From: Kordia sp. SMS9
GTDB taxonomy: Bacteria > Bacteroidota > Bacteroidia > Flavobacteriales > Flavobacteriaceae
Direction: 5' to 3'
NCBI RefSeq assembly: GCF_003352465.1
Contig: NZ_CP031153.1
Coordinates: forward strand, 312,001 to 376,000
DNA: 64,000 nt
The notes beneath the pieces were generated by a model, which was not told the origin of the DNA, did not search any database, and was given only the letters and a program-made list of their open reading frames with translations. Shown one piece after another: positions 17,882-26,995 of the stretch (position 1 is its first letter; every line of letters starts with the position of its first letter). The translations under genes were made by a program, and so were the position numbers.

Positions 17882-19186
17882 TTATTTTTTTCTAAAGTAG
17901 ATCTGAACTGGAACGCCTGTAAAGTCAAATTGTTCTCTGAGTTTGTTTTCTACAAAACGTCGGTATGGATCGCGAATGTATTGTGGTAAATTAGCAAAAA
18001 ATGCAAATTGAGGATACTGTGTTGGCAATTGTGTACAGAATTTAATTTTGATGTATTTTCCTTTGTACGCTGGCGGCGGTGTATGTTCTATAATCGGCAA
18101 CATGACATCGTTGAGCTTGCTTGTAGCAATTCTTTTAGCGCGATTTTTATAAACTTGTACCGCAGTTTCAATCGCTTTGAAAATACGTTGTTTTGTCAAT
18201 ACAGAAATAAATACGATCGGTACGTCTGTAAACGGTTCAATTTGTTGGCGAATGTGTTTTTCAAATTCTTTTACGGTTGAGGTGTTTTTTTCGACCAAAT
18301 CCCACTTGTTCACCAAAATGACAATTCCTTTGTGGTTTTTTTCCGCTAACCAGAAAATATTTTGCACTTGTGAGTCAAATCCTCTTGTCGCATCTACAAC
18401 AAGTAAACATACATCACTGTGTTCAATAGCGCGAATAGAACGCATGACAGAGTAAAATTCTAAGTCTTCTTTTACTTTTGCTTTTCGGCGAATTCCGGCA
18501 GTATCTACCAAGTTGAATTCAAACCCAAAACGATTGTATTTGGTATCAATAGCATCACGCGTAGTTCCTGCGATGTCAGTAACAATGTACCGATCTTCTC
18601 CAATTAAGGCATTGATTAAAGATGATTTTCCAGCATTTGGTCTTCCGACCACGGCAAAACGCGGCAAGTTTTCTTCTTCTACTTCTGCTACATCTGGCAA
18701 AGCTTCTACGAGTGCGTCTAACAGTTCGCCTGTTCCACTTCCGTTGATGCTGGCAATTGGATAGTATTCACCCAAACCTAACGAATAGAATTCTGTAGCA
18801 TCGTGCAACCGATTTGCGGCATCTACTTTATTTACCACAAGTAATACAGGTTTGTTGACTCTGCGAAGCAAGTTTGCTACTTCTTCGTCCATTCCTGTGA
18901 CGCCCGTTTCTACATCTACTACAAAAAGAATCGCGTCTGCTTCATCAATTGCCAATTCTACTTGCTTGTCAATTTCTTGTTCAAAAATATCGTCGCTTCC
19001 TACTACATATCCGCCCGTGTCAATGAGCGAAAATTCTTTTCCGTTCCAATCTGATTTCCCGTAATGGCGATCTCGGGTGACACCACTTACGGAATCAACA
19101 ATCGCTTCTCTACGTTTAATCATACGATTAAACAACGTTGATTTCCCTACATTTGGACGTCCTACGATGGCTACTATATTACTCAT
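17882..19186 (-). CDS. der: Ribosome biogenesis GTPase Der (EngA)
   Basis: Der matures the 50S ribosomal subunit. This 434-aa protein has the two tandem GTPase domains unique to the family: the first with [12 protein letters not shown] at the N-terminus, DTGGY and NKVD, and the second with [12 protein letters not shown] at about residue 180, [10 protein letters not shown] and NKWD. A KH-like C-terminal domain ends in [11 protein letters not shown]. All G motifs are intact. The ATG overlaps the first bases of a 162-bp repeat element, so the upstream promoter must lie in or beyond that element. Confidence 0.99.
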   Translation of the reverse strand: MSNIVAIVGRPNVGKSTLFNRMIKRREAIVDSVSGVTRDRHYGKSDWNGKEFSLIDTGGYVVGSDDIFEQEIDKQVELAIDEADAILFVVDVETGVTGMDEEVANLLRRVNKPVLLVVNKVDAANRLHDATEFYSLGLGEYYPIASINGSGTGELLDALVEALPDVAEVEEENLPRFAVVGRPNAGKSSLINALIGEDRYIVTDIAGTTRDAIDTKYNRFGFEFNLVDTAGIRRKAKVKEDLEFYSVMRSIRAIEHSDVCLLVVDATRGFDSQVQNIFWLAEKNHKGIVILVNKWDLVEKNTSTVKEFEKHIRQQIEPFTDVPIVFISVLTKQRIFKAIETAVQVYKNRAKRIATSKLNDVMLPIIEHTPPPAYKGKYIKIKFCTQLPTQYPQFAFFANLPQYIRDPYRRFVENKLREQFDFTGVPVQIYFRKK

Positions 19187-19346
19187 ACCAATTTTACTTT
19201 AAAATACAACATATAAACTCGTTCATTTGGCATCTTAATGCCTTGCGAATAATTTCCATAGCTACGGCTATGCAAATTATTCACAGCGTTTTATGACACC
19301 AAAGCAACTTCGCTTCTAAAGTCGCATTTTAAAGCAGAATTGGTAT
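19185..19346 (-). mobile_element. 162-bp MITE-like palindromic element, copy 1
   Basis: The segment is bounded by ATACCAATTTTAC and a terminal ATTGGTAT (ATACCAAT on the minus strand). Its minus strand aligns without gaps, by eye, to the element at 62214-62375; both are exactly 162 bp. The shared core includes GCATAGCCGTAGCTA and CCAAATGAACGAGTTTATA. The centre forms a long hairpin, GAATAATTTGCATAGC against GCTATGGAAATTATTC with one mismatch. No ORF is present, so any movement would need an outside transposase. Its left end overlaps the der start codon. Confidence 0.75.
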
Positions 19347-19517
19347 CATTTCGTTCTTTTTGTGCCTGCAAAGGTATATTTTATGTTGGTGATTAAAAAG
19401 TAAAATGAAGTAAGTCTTTGGAGTTTATGTTTTTTAGTCTAATTATGGACTGTATGACATTTATCAGATTTTATTTTGATGGAATGCAGTATTTTTAAAA
19501 TCATCAAAACGTCTGTC

Positions 19518-20015
19518 ATGAGTTTAGGAGAAGAAATTGTATTGCGGCCGCGGTTTCAACTAGAGCTTTCAGAAGCATCTGAAACTGTATTAGATCGTTT
19601 GGAAGCTACGAAAAATAGTCAAAAAGCGTTTGTCGTTTCTCGGGTTGATCAGCATGTGTTTATCCGCATTCCAAAAGCAAAGCAACATTTTTGGTCGCCA
19701 CAATTGCATGTAGAAGTAGATGAGATTGATGCACATTCCTGTTTACTTCACGGATTGTTTGGACCGAGTCCGACCGTTTGGACGTTTTTTATGTTTCTGC
19801 ACTTTTTGGTCGCGTGTTTGTTTATCGGATTTGGTGTGTGGGCGTACACAAATGCCACTTTAGGGAATTCGTATGCGATACAAGTCGCGCTGATGTTTTT
19901 CATGGTCATGATATGGTTTGTGTTGTATTTTGGTGGGCGCTGGGGAAAAGCTACGGGAAAACCAGAAATGTTGGCGTTGTATGGTTTTTTGAAGGAAACC
20001 CTTTTATTGAAATAG
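19518..20015 (+). CDS. Hypothetical membrane protein with two C-terminal transmembrane helices
   Basis: I chose the ATG at 19518 (MSLGEEIVLRPRF), giving 165 aa; an ATG at 19479 is an alternative. Residues 1-90 are soluble with beta character (FVVSRVDQHVFIRIPKAK, WSPQLHVEVDEI). Two membrane helices follow (about 95-120 and 127-147), then GRWGKATGKPEMLALYGFLK. It is rightward between der and era, so it has its own promoter. The stop codon TAG is the first part of a heptamer array. No family recognised with certainty. Confidence 0.75.
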   Translation: MSLGEEIVLRPRFQLELSEASETVLDRLEATKNSQKAFVVSRVDQHVFIRIPKAKQHFWSPQLHVEVDEIDAHSCLLHGLFGPSPTVWTFFMFLHFLVACLFIGFGVWAYTNATLGNSYAIQVALMFFMVMIWFVLYFGGRWGKATGKPEMLALYGFLKETLLLK

Positions 20016-20083
20016 TATTGAGTATTGAGTATTGAGTATTGAGTATTGAGTATTGAGTATTGAGTATTGAGTATTGAGTATTG
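20014..20083 (+). repeat. Heptamer tandem array, ten perfect copies of AGTATTG
   Basis: Ten exact AGTATTG units run from inside the TAG stop codon of the preceding gene, then continue as AGAAGTTGCAAAG. The same unit and the same 3' flank are found after the histidine kinase gene (35181-35214, opposite strand). Confidence 0.95.
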
Positions 20084-20233
20084 AGAAGTTGCAAAGAACA
20101 ATTCAATATTTAAAATAAAAGCCAAGAAAATATTCAAAAACTGCAACTAAGAACTAGCAACACACAACAATCGAAGCAGAAATGTAAAATGAAAAACTCA
20201 AAATATAAAAATACTTTATCCAGCAACCAACAA

Positions 20234-21118
20234 CTACTTATTATTATACCCAAAACGCTTTAACTGCTTTGCATTGCTTCGCCAGTTTTTGTTGACTTTT
20301 ACGTAGAGTTCGATGTGAATTTGCTTCCCGAAGAATTTTTCCAAGTCCTTTCGCGCTTGAATTCCCACGGTTTTGATGGCGCTTCCTTTGTGCCCGATGA
20401 TGATTCCTTTTTGCGTTTCGCGTTCAACCATGATGACTGAACGAATGCGAATGATGTCTTCTTCTTCAAAGAATTCTTCGGTTTCTACTTCAACCGCGTA
20501 TGGAATTTCTTTTTTGTAGTTGACTAAGATTTTCTCGCGAATGGTTTCGTTGACAAAGAAACGCTCTGGTTTGTCAGTCAATTGATCTTTTGGATAAAAC
20601 GCTGGCGACATCGGAAGCAATTCAATAATTCTTGAGAATACTTGTGGTACATTGAAGTTTTCTAAAGCGGAAATCGGATAAATTTCTGCGGTTGGCACTT
20701 TTTCGCGCCATACTTCCATTTGTTCTTCTAATTCTTCTTGCGAAGACTTGTCAATTTTATTCAACAATAATAATACAGGAATTTCACTATTGACAATTTT
20801 TTTAAAAAACGCTTCATCTTTTAAGCTTTTTTCACCAATTTCTACCATATAAATTAGCACATCAGCATCTTCAAAGGCAGATTTTACAAAATCCATCATG
20901 GACGATTGCAATTCGTATGCAGGTTTTATAATGCCTGGAGTATCTGATAAAATCACTTGGAAATCTTCCCCGTTTACAATTCCTAAGATTCGGTGACGTG
21001 TCGTTTGTGCTTTTGAGGTGATGATGGATAGTTTTTCACCAACAAATGCGTTCATTAAGGTTGATTTTCCAACATTCGGGTTTCCAATGATATTGACAAA
21101 TCCTGCTTTGTGTGCCAT
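20234..21118 (-). CDS. era: GTPase Era
   Basis: Era binds 16S rRNA and assists 30S subunit maturation. The product (294 aa from MAHKAGFVNI; an ATG two codons earlier is possible) has the G1 motif [13 protein letters not shown]3 SDTPGI, G4 NKID and G5 SALENF, followed by a C-terminal KH domain with MVERETQKGIIIGHKGSAIK, split here only by ordinary variation. Nothing is missing. It is a leftward single gene. Confidence 0.99.
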   Translation of the reverse strand: MAHKAGFVNIIGNPNVGKSTLMNAFVGEKLSIITSKAQTTRHRILGIVNGEDFQVILSDTPGIIKPAYELQSSMMDFVKSAFEDADVLIYMVEIGEKSLKDEAFFKKIVNSEIPVLLLLNKIDKSSQEELEEQMEVWREKVPTAEIYPISALENFNVPQVFSRIIELLPMSPAFYPKDQLTDKPERFFVNETIREKILVNYKKEIPYAVEVETEEFFEEEDIIRIRSVIMVERETQKGIIIGHKGSAIKTVGIQARKDLEKFFGKQIHIELYVKVNKNWRSNAKQLKRFGYNNK

Positions 21119-21298
21119 AGACATTTATAGATTTCTGCTGTAAATTTAGGCTACAAAAGTACGTATATTTCTCAAGAAATAATGACTTTACTGTGTTTTT
21201 CATAAAACTGATTTTCAATTTATTACCACTTATTTTAAAGATTTGATTTAGTAACAATTTTCCTTTTTTCAAAAAAAACAGTTAAACTTTTAGTTTTT

Positions 21299-21320
21299 AA
21301 TAGTAATACTATTATATTTG
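21299..21320 (+). promoter_or_regulatory. Palindromic operator and -7 promoter box before the TetR gene
   Basis: AATAGTA-A-TACTATT (21299-21313) is a perfect 7-1-7 palindrome. Its last T begins TATATTTG (21313-21320), which matches the -7 consensus TAnnTTTG. The ATG is at 21331. A palindrome touching the promoter of a TetR gene suggests autoregulation. Confidence 0.6.
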
Positions 21321-21330
21321 TGAAACTAGT

Positions 21331-21999
21331 ATGGAAAATTTACAAGTACATATCGTTATCAGCCAAGAATTATACACAAAAAATCCTGAGTCTTCTGCGT
21401 TGGGAAAAAAGATTGTGTCGCGAAGTATTGAAATGATTGATGAACTCGGTTTTGAAGCGTTTACGTTTAAAAAGCTTGGACAATCAATTGGTTCTAACGA
21501 AAGTTCCATTTACCGTTATTTTGAAAGCAAACACATGCTTTTGGTCTATTTGATTTGCTGGTATTGGAGTTGGGTTGAGTACAAATTAGTGTTTGCTACC
21601 AACAATATTCCTTCTGGAAAAGACAAATTGAATGCTGCTGTAGAAATTTTAACACGTAAAGTTGATGTTGATAATTCATTTTCTTATATTGACGAAATAA
21701 TTTTGAATAGGATTATCATTGCTGAGTCCTCAAAAGCGTATCATACCAAAGATATTGATACCGAGAACGAGAAAGGATATTACAAAGTGTACAAACGTGT
21801 GGTACAACGCGTAAGTAATATGGTGACAGACATCAATCCAACTTTTGAATATCCAAATATGCTCATTTCAACAGTAATTGAAGGTGCACATCAGCAACGG
21901 TATTTTTCCAAACATTTGCCATCGCTAACCGATGTAAAGCAAGGAAAAGATTCCATTGTAAAATTTTATACAGATTTAGTTTTTAAAGTTATTAATTGA
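21331..21999 (+). CDS. TetR/AcrR family transcriptional regulator
   Basis: The 222-aa protein has a TetR-type DNA-binding domain at about residues 28-75, with ALGKKIVSRSIEMIDELGFEAF and then the recognition region GSNESSIYRYFESKHMLLVYL, interrupted by normal spacing. The remaining helical part would bind an unknown ligand. It heads a rightward series with a small membrane protein (1-nt gap), SulP, a universal stress protein and carbonic anhydrase. The palindrome over its promoter suggests it represses the whole series. Confidence 0.85.
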   Translation: MENLQVHIVISQELYTKNPESSALGKKIVSRSIEMIDELGFEAFTFKKLGQSIGSNESSIYRYFESKHMLLVYLICWYWSWVEYKLVFATNNIPSGKDKLNAAVEILTRKVDVDNSFSYIDEIILNRIIIAESSKAYHTKDIDTENEKGYYKVYKRVVQRVSNMVTDINPTFEYPNMLISTVIEGAHQQRYFSKHLPSLTDVKQGKDSIVKFYTDLVFKVIN

Positions 22000-22000
22000 C

Positions 22001-22327
22001 ATGCACAACACGCGCAAATACATAGTTAGTTTCATCAGGCAATTTTCCTTTTTGCTTGTGCTTTGCGCTTTGTTTTTACAGCCAATTATTAAAACATATA
22101 CGCTTTTTGCGGATGCATCGTATGAGCTAGTTGATTACGATTTTGACGACGATTCTGAAAAGGAATTCGAAGACACTTCTGAAAAAGACGAAAAAGTAAC
22201 CCACAATTCTATCCATTTCATGCTTGCAAGTATGGACCTGTCGTTGTACAATTCTCACTTTTATGTACATCCGTCAGACATGTCATACAGCATTGAAATA
22301 TTGATTCCGCCTCCAGAAATGGCATAG
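22001..22327 (+). CDS. Small hypothetical membrane protein with acidic segment
   Basis: The 108-aa product has one hydrophobic helix (about residues 14-32) and then a strongly acidic stretch (DYDFDDDSEKEFED, about 46-59), ending in IEILIPPPEMA. It starts one base after the TetR stop codon, so it is translated from the TetR mRNA. I do not recognise the family. The position before a SulP transporter suggests an accessory role, but that is only context. Confidence 0.6.
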   Translation: MHNTRKYIVSFIRQFSFLLVLCALFLQPIIKTYTLFADASYELVDYDFDDDSEKEFEDTSEKDEKVTHNSIHFMLASMDLSLYNSHFYVHPSDMSYSIEILIPPPEMA

Positions 22328-22494
22328 TACACTTCTATGTACACGCATGTGCAATTTTGAGCTTTCTCTGCATTCTCACACACCTTATAGAGCATTGTTC
22401 AATCCCAAATTTAAAATATTAAGCTAACTACGAATTGAGCGCAAGTCCAACATGTACTGCGTATTCAATTCAAAAAAAAACATCATTTACTATC

Positions 22495-24054
22495 ATGCAT
22501 AGTTCAAATCCATTTAAAAATTTAAAAGCGGATTTCCCCGCTAGTATTGTCGTTTTCTTCGTGGCACTTCCGCTCTGTTTAGGAATTGCATTAGCCAGTG
22601 GAGCTCCTTTATTTTCAGGTATTATTGCGGGTATTGTTGGTGGTATCGTTGTTGGTATCATTAGCGGTTCTCAAATTGGAGTCAGTGGTCCTGCGGCTGG
22701 TTTGGCTGCCATCGTTTTTATTGCTATTGGTTCACTCGGTTTTAAAGATTTTCTAGTTGCCGTTGTCATTGCAGGTGTCATTCAAATTCTATTTGGAGTA
22801 CTTAAAGCCGGAATTATTGGATACTTTTTTCCTTCTTCTGTCATTAAAGGAATGCTAACGGGAATCGGTATTATTATCATTTTAAAAGAAATTCCATACT
22901 TTTTCGGGTACATTCCTGTAAAAGGAGAAGGCACATTTGCTGCCATCGCTTCTACATTTCCCAAAATTAGTTTAGGAAATACGATGATTGCAGTTATAGG
23001 ATTGGGAATTCTTTTGTTATGGCAAAACTTCTTGATGAAGAAAGCTAAAATATTTCAATTGATACAAGGACCTTTAGTAGCGGTAGTTGTTGGGATTATA
23101 TTTTATGTAATTCTTGGCGATTCTGAAGCTTTTGCAATTGCCGATAAAAACTTAGTAAATGTTCCTGTACCAGAAACAATGAGTTCCTTTTTTGGTCAGT
23201 TTCAATTTCCAAACTGGGGTGCAATTACCAATCCTGAAGTATTGATTACAGGGTTTACCATTGCATTGGTGGCAAGTTTAGAAACTTTATTATGTGTGGA
23301 AGCAACGGATAAGTTAGATCCGCTAAAGCGTGTGACTCCAACAAATAGAGAGTTGATAGCACAAGGTGTTGGAAACATGTTTTCTGGATTGATTGGTGGA
23401 TTGCCAATTACACAAGTAATTGTGAGAAGTTCTGCCAACATTCAATCAGGTGGACGTACAAAAATGTCTGCGATTATTCACGGTTTCTTTTTAATTGTTT
23501 CTGTGATTTTAATTCCAACAATATTAAATAAAATTCCACTTTCTGTATTGGCAGCCATCTTATTATTAGTTGGATATAAGTTAGCAAAACCATCTACCTT
23601 TAAAAGCATGTGGAATGCTGGATGGATGCAGTTTGTGCCGTTTATCGTCACCATTGCTGGAATTGTGTTTATCGACTTGTTATGGGGAATTGGACTCGGA
23701 CTTGCGGTAGGTATCGTCGTTATTTTATACAAGAGTTTTCAAAATTCTCACTTTTTACATATTGAAGATAAGAGTAATGGAAAACACAAAATTAAGATGA
23801 CCTTGGCGGAAGAAGTAACCTTCTTTAACAAAGGTGCTATTTTAAAAGAACTAGACAGTTTGCCAAGAGATACGTTTTTAGAGATTGACGTTCGTAAAAC
23901 ACATTTCTTAGATAATGATATTATTGAAATTTTAGAAGATTTTTCAGAAAAAGCACGCAACAGAAATATTGATATTAAGTTGATTTCACAGCGTGGCGTT
24001 GTGGAAAATCCACCAAGTTTTATAGAATTCTTCCAACTTGAAAAAAGCGCCTAA
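22495..24054 (+). CDS. SulP family inorganic anion transporter, probable bicarbonate importer
   Basis: SulP/SLC26 proteins carry sulfate, bicarbonate or other anions. The ATG at 22495 gives 519 aa starting MHSSNPFKNLKADF, typical of the family; the earlier TTG is not needed. About 10-12 membrane helices cover residues 15-400, including GLYG-like ISGSQIGVSGPAAGLAAI and ETLLCVEATDKLD. A short STAS domain closes the protein (DTFLEIDVRKTHFLDNDIIE). A carbonic anhydrase two genes downstream in the same direction makes bicarbonate the best substrate guess, as for marine SulP-CA pairs. Confidence 0.9.
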   Translation: MHSSNPFKNLKADFPASIVVFFVALPLCLGIALASGAPLFSGIIAGIVGGIVVGIISGSQIGVSGPAAGLAAIVFIAIGSLGFKDFLVAVVIAGVIQILFGVLKAGIIGYFFPSSVIKGMLTGIGIIIILKEIPYFFGYIPVKGEGTFAAIASTFPKISLGNTMIAVIGLGILLLWQNFLMKKAKIFQLIQGPLVAVVVGIIFYVILGDSEAFAIADKNLVNVPVPETMSSFFGQFQFPNWGAITNPEVLITGFTIALVASLETLLCVEATDKLDPLKRVTPTNRELIAQGVGNMFSGLIGGLPITQVIVRSSANIQSGGRTKMSAIIHGFFLIVSVILIPTILNKIPLSVLAAILLLVGYKLAKPSTFKSMWNAGWMQFVPFIVTIAGIVFIDLLWGIGLGLAVGIVVILYKSFQNSHFLHIEDKSNGKHKIKMTLAEEVTFFNKGAILKELDSLPRDTFLEIDVRKTHFLDNDIIEILEDFSEKARNRNIDIKLISQRGVVENPPSFIEFFQLEKSA

Positions 24055-24084
24055 GCCAAATTTTCATCTAAAAAAAGATATCGT

Positions 24085-24915
24085 ATGAATACGTCAAAAT
24101 ATAAATTATTAGTATTGACCGATCTTTCTAAAGCTAGTAATATTGCTTTGGAAAACGCCGTAAATCTCTCTAAGATTATTGGTGGAAGTATTGATGTTTT
24201 TCATGTATTGAAACCATCTAATGTTGCTGAATATGAAAATCAACATGCAACCATACGTTCTATTGATGAAGCGCGAATTCGCTCAAAATCAAAGTTAAAA
24301 AGTATCGCAAAGTCAATTGCTAAGAAATACAATGTTTCTATCCGCACACGCTGTGTTTTAGGAAATTTGAAAGACGAAACTCAAACACATATTACACAAA
24401 CGCAACCGGATATTATTGTATTAGGAAAGCGCAAACCTAAATTTGTCGATTTTTTTGGCGATAGTTTTACAAAGTTCATTATCAACTCGTTTGAAGGTTC
24501 GGTATTAATTTCTGGAAAAGATAAAGCGTTGAGTTCTGCTGAAATTTCATCGCTAGGAATGCTCAATACAACGGCGGACGAATTACCACTTGAAATGGCT
24601 AATGATTTGCGCAAACATCTTAAAAACCCAATCAAACGGTTTTATGTATACACAGATGGTGTCGCTGCAAAATCATCAGAAAAAACAGCCGAAAACGTCG
24701 TTACATTTGAGTTTCAAAACGGAAGCAATACCATGAATCATATTGCAAAATACGTGGCTAAAAATAATATTGAACTGCTTTGTATCAATCCGCATAATAC
24801 CAACAAAAATAGCAGACGTTTGCGCAGTTTAACCTCTAACATTAAAGAAGCGATTCATAAAATCAATGTGCCAATTTTAATCGTAAACCACAAATCAACT
24901 ATTCAATTACAATAA
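24085..24915 (+). CDS. Universal stress protein UspA family
   Basis: The 276-aa protein begins with a Usp fold (KLLVLTDLSKASNIALENA at about residues 7-25; DIIVLGKRKPKFVDFF at about 111-126). The second half is a more diverged Usp-like domain ending in a strand VPILIVNHKS. The usual ATP-binding G-x-x-G-x(9)-G-S/T pattern is not clear, so it may be a non-ATP-binding member. It lies 30 nt after SulP and 16 nt before carbonic anhydrase, consistent with one operon. Its role in anion or CO2 homeostasis is inferred from position. Confidence 0.8.
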   Translation: MNTSKYKLLVLTDLSKASNIALENAVNLSKIIGGSIDVFHVLKPSNVAEYENQHATIRSIDEARIRSKSKLKSIAKSIAKKYNVSIRTRCVLGNLKDETQTHITQTQPDIIVLGKRKPKFVDFFGDSFTKFIINSFEGSVLISGKDKALSSAEISSLGMLNTTADELPLEMANDLRKHLKNPIKRFYVYTDGVAAKSSEKTAENVVTFEFQNGSNTMNHIAKYVAKNNIELLCINPHNTNKNSRRLRSLTSNIKEAIHKINVPILIVNHKSTIQLQ

Positions 24916-24931
24916 CACTAATTAATTATAT

Positions 24932-25558
24932 ATGAAAGCACAAACAAAAGAAACACAAGCTGTCATGACTCCAGATTCGTCAATCCAAGCTTTGAAAGAT
25001 GGAAACAAACGTTTTATGGACAATACGCAGGTTTCTCGCGACTTACTCGATCAAGTTTCTGATACAAGTACAGGGCAATATCCATTTGCAACGGTTTTAA
25101 GTTGTATTGATTCGCGTGTTTCCTCTGAACTGATTTTTGATCAAGGAATTGGAGATATTTTTAGTGTCCGAATTGCAGGAAACTTTGTCAACCAAGATAT
25201 TTTGGGAAGTATGGAATTTGCGTGTAAACTTGCAGGCACCAAAGTCATTGTAGTATTAGGTCATACTGCTTGTGGTGCGGTAAAAGGCGCTTGTGATCAT
25301 GCCAGACTTGGAAACTTAACGGCTTTGATCAACAAAATTGAGCCTGCGGTAGATGCTGTCAAAGAACCAACAGATGAAAGTTTGCGAAATTCTAAGAACA
25401 TAGAATTTGTCAATAATGTTGCGGTTAAAAATGTAGAAATGACCATTGAAAATATTCGCAAACAAAGCCCTGTATTAGCAGATATGGAACGTGATGAAGA
25501 CATCAAAATTGTAGGCGGAATGTATGATATTAGCAATGGAAAAGTTACTTTTTTCTAG
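24932..25558 (+). CDS. Beta-class carbonic anhydrase
   Basis: The enzyme interconverts CO2 and bicarbonate. The 208-aa protein has the beta-class zinc site: Cys and Asp-Arg in SCIDSRVSSE (about residues 53-62) and His-x-x-Cys in GHTACGAVKGAC (about 110-121). No signal peptide, so cytoplasmic. The last gene of the SulP-Usp-CA row, it is followed by a strong terminator. With SulP importing bicarbonate, it would balance CO2/bicarbonate inside the cell. Confidence 0.95.
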   Translation: MKAQTKETQAVMTPDSSIQALKDGNKRFMDNTQVSRDLLDQVSDTSTGQYPFATVLSCIDSRVSSELIFDQGIGDIFSVRIAGNFVNQDILGSMEFACKLAGTKVIVVLGHTACGAVKGACDHARLGNLTALINKIEPAVDAVKEPTDESLRNSKNIEFVNNVAVKNVEMTIENIRKQSPVLADMERDEDIKIVGGMYDISNGKVTFF

Positions 25559-25601
25559 TCATTAAGCTCATACATCAATTCCTAAAACATACATACAATA
25601 A

Positions 25602-25637
25602 AAAAGCCAAAGTATTCTTAAAGAAACTTTGGCTTTT
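25602..25637 (+). terminator. Intrinsic terminator after carbonic anhydrase
   Basis: AAAAGCCAAAGT (25602-25613) pairs perfectly with ACTTTGGCTTTT (25626-25637) over a 12-nt loop. Confidence 0.9.
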
Positions 25638-25687
25638 CTATATTAGCTATATAAGTCGTATCTTTACAGTGCTAAAAAAAGAAAATT

Positions 25688-25849
25688 ATGTTCGGATTAT
25701 TCAAAAAGAAATCAGAAAAAGACAAACTCTACGAAAAGTACAACAAACTTACACAAGAAGCTTTTAACTTATCGACTAGCAATAGAAAATTGAGCGATCA
25801 GAAAACTGCGGAAGCAGAAGAAATCATGAAGCAAATAGAAGCTTTATAG
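25688..25849 (+). CDS. Lacal_2735 family small protein (53 aa)
   Basis: The 53-aa frame starts MFGLFKKKSEKDKL and includes STSNRKLSDQKTAEAEE, ending QIEAL. This matches my memory of the Lacal_2735 family, short helical proteins of Flavobacteriia without known function. It is Lys/Glu rich, has no signal peptide and stands alone behind a terminator. Confidence 0.75.
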   Translation: MFGLFKKKSEKDKLYEKYNKLTQEAFNLSTSNRKLSDQKTAEAEEIMKQIEAL

Positions 25850-25856
25850 GATTTTT

Positions 25857-26164
25857 AAAAACATCTTTTCATACAAATATCACATATTCGTTTTTTCCAA
25901 TAAAGCTGGAAAAGAAACGATTGGTTTCCCGCGTTTTGGTTTTACAGAAGAAGCTGCCTCGGAATCAATCACGCATGCAAATAACATTCAGAAATTGACA
26001 AAAGTAGTGTTTGAAATTGCTGATACAACTTCAAAAAGTGCATTCGTGAAAACAATAAAACGCATATTCAACTGTATTTCAAGGCTTCTCACAAAAATTA
26101 TCTTTTCCCAAAATTCGATCAAAATAAACAAGAAAAACTACAAGAATTTCCTGAATTGCAATAA
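25857..26164 (+). pseudogene. Frameshifted gene remnant
   Basis: No intact ORF with a normal start covers this stretch, but two frames look like protein. One, from about 25857, reads YKYHIFVFSNKAGKETIGF and continues to KLTKVVFEIADTT near 26033. A second frame from about 26030 reads HIQLYFKASHKNYLFPKF and ends EFPELQ-stop at 26164. Joining them requires a frameshift near 26030. There is no ATG, so the 5' end is also lost. The original family is not recognised. Confidence 0.35.
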
Positions 26165-26223
26165 ACCATCTTATATTGACAAATTTTCATATATTTATGT
26201 AAGAAAAGATAATCCCAAAAATT

Positions 26224-26361
26224 ATGGCACATTTATATTTTGATGATGAAGATGATTTCCCCGGTTTTACAAAGACTCCACCCACAGAAACTTTACGGGA
26301 AGTAGAACATCCGTTACCACCAAGTCCGAAAACATCTGAAGATTTAGACGATCGCATATAA
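26224..26361 (+). CDS. Small acidic hypothetical protein (45 aa)
   Basis: A 45-aa frame beginning MAHLYFDDEDDFPGF, Pro- and Asp-rich, ending SEDLDDRI. It is convergent with the membrane protein gene at 26386. Composition is protein-like and the start is an ATG, but no family is recognised and a chance ORF cannot be excluded. Confidence 0.35.
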   Translation: MAHLYFDDEDDFPGFTKTPPTETLREVEHPLPPSPKTSEDLDDRI

Positions 26362-26385
26362 TATAAGCTTATTGGCATTGCCTGC

Positions 26386-26925
26386 TTAGATGGTAAAAAA
26401 TGCAATAATCAAGTAAATTGGCATCAAGACAATAATGGTGTACATTGTCATTTTGAGCTTGCTTCTTCTGAGTGCGTTTTTTCGTAGATTAAAATCTATT
26501 TTGTGTTGTGAATTTTCAATTTCTTGGATAATAAATGCTAAATAATTTTGTTTATCTGTCAATTTTGGAGTGATCAAAACGTTTTTTAATGCTAATTCTT
26601 TGGGCATTCTTCCTTTTACAATCATCTTTTTTGGAAAAATAATGATCGACAAATAGATGACAAGCATCACGATCGTGAAAATAAAAAAGAAGTTAATATA
26701 GATAATATTGCTTAATTCACCTTCTACAACTTTACTATAGGTATATCCTATGATTGCTGACAACAAAGTAACTAACACAAGTACTAGCGAATATGATCGA
26801 CTGGTTATACTTTCAGATTCTTTTAACGTGTAATCAATATAATCTTTACTTTCATTCAAGATAAATAAAGCGGAATCAATGGAAATTGACTTCCAATTTT
26901 CCTTAGGAATTTTGAACTCACTCAT
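26386..26925 (-). CDS. Hypothetical membrane protein with three predicted helices
   Basis: The 179-aa product has a soluble start, two close membrane helices (about residues 45-65 and 74-97), a cytoplasmic helical region with NYLAFIIQEIENSQHKIDF and a last helix (about 158-178). The layout with a charged helix next to paired membrane helices recalls small membrane effectors of SLATT or Pycsar-TM type, but no nucleotide cyclase or sensor gene is adjacent, so this is only a shape resemblance. It stands alone, divergent from the Crp-type regulator. Confidence 0.65.
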   Translation of the reverse strand: MSEFKIPKENWKSISIDSALFILNESKDYIDYTLKESESITSRSYSLVLVLVTLLSAIIGYTYSKVVEGELSNIIYINFFFIFTIVMLVIYLSIIIFPKKMIVKGRMPKELALKNVLITPKLTDKQNYLAFIIQEIENSQHKIDFNLRKNALRRSKLKMTMYTIIVLMPIYLIIAFFTI

Positions 26926-26995
26926 GATATAATTTAGATGGTTCCCATAAAAATAGAGAATTTTGTTTTAAATGGTATTTCTTACAAAATAATAA

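Noticed and set aside
19748..20146. Minus-strand ORF with a repeated SILNTQY heptapeptide
   Set aside because: The repeat peptide is only the translation of the AGTATTG DNA array and the rest is antisense to the membrane protein gene.
22435..22494. Longer N-terminus for the SulP transporter starting at TTG
   Set aside because: The 20 extra residues are not typical for the family; the ATG at 22495 gives the usual N-terminus.
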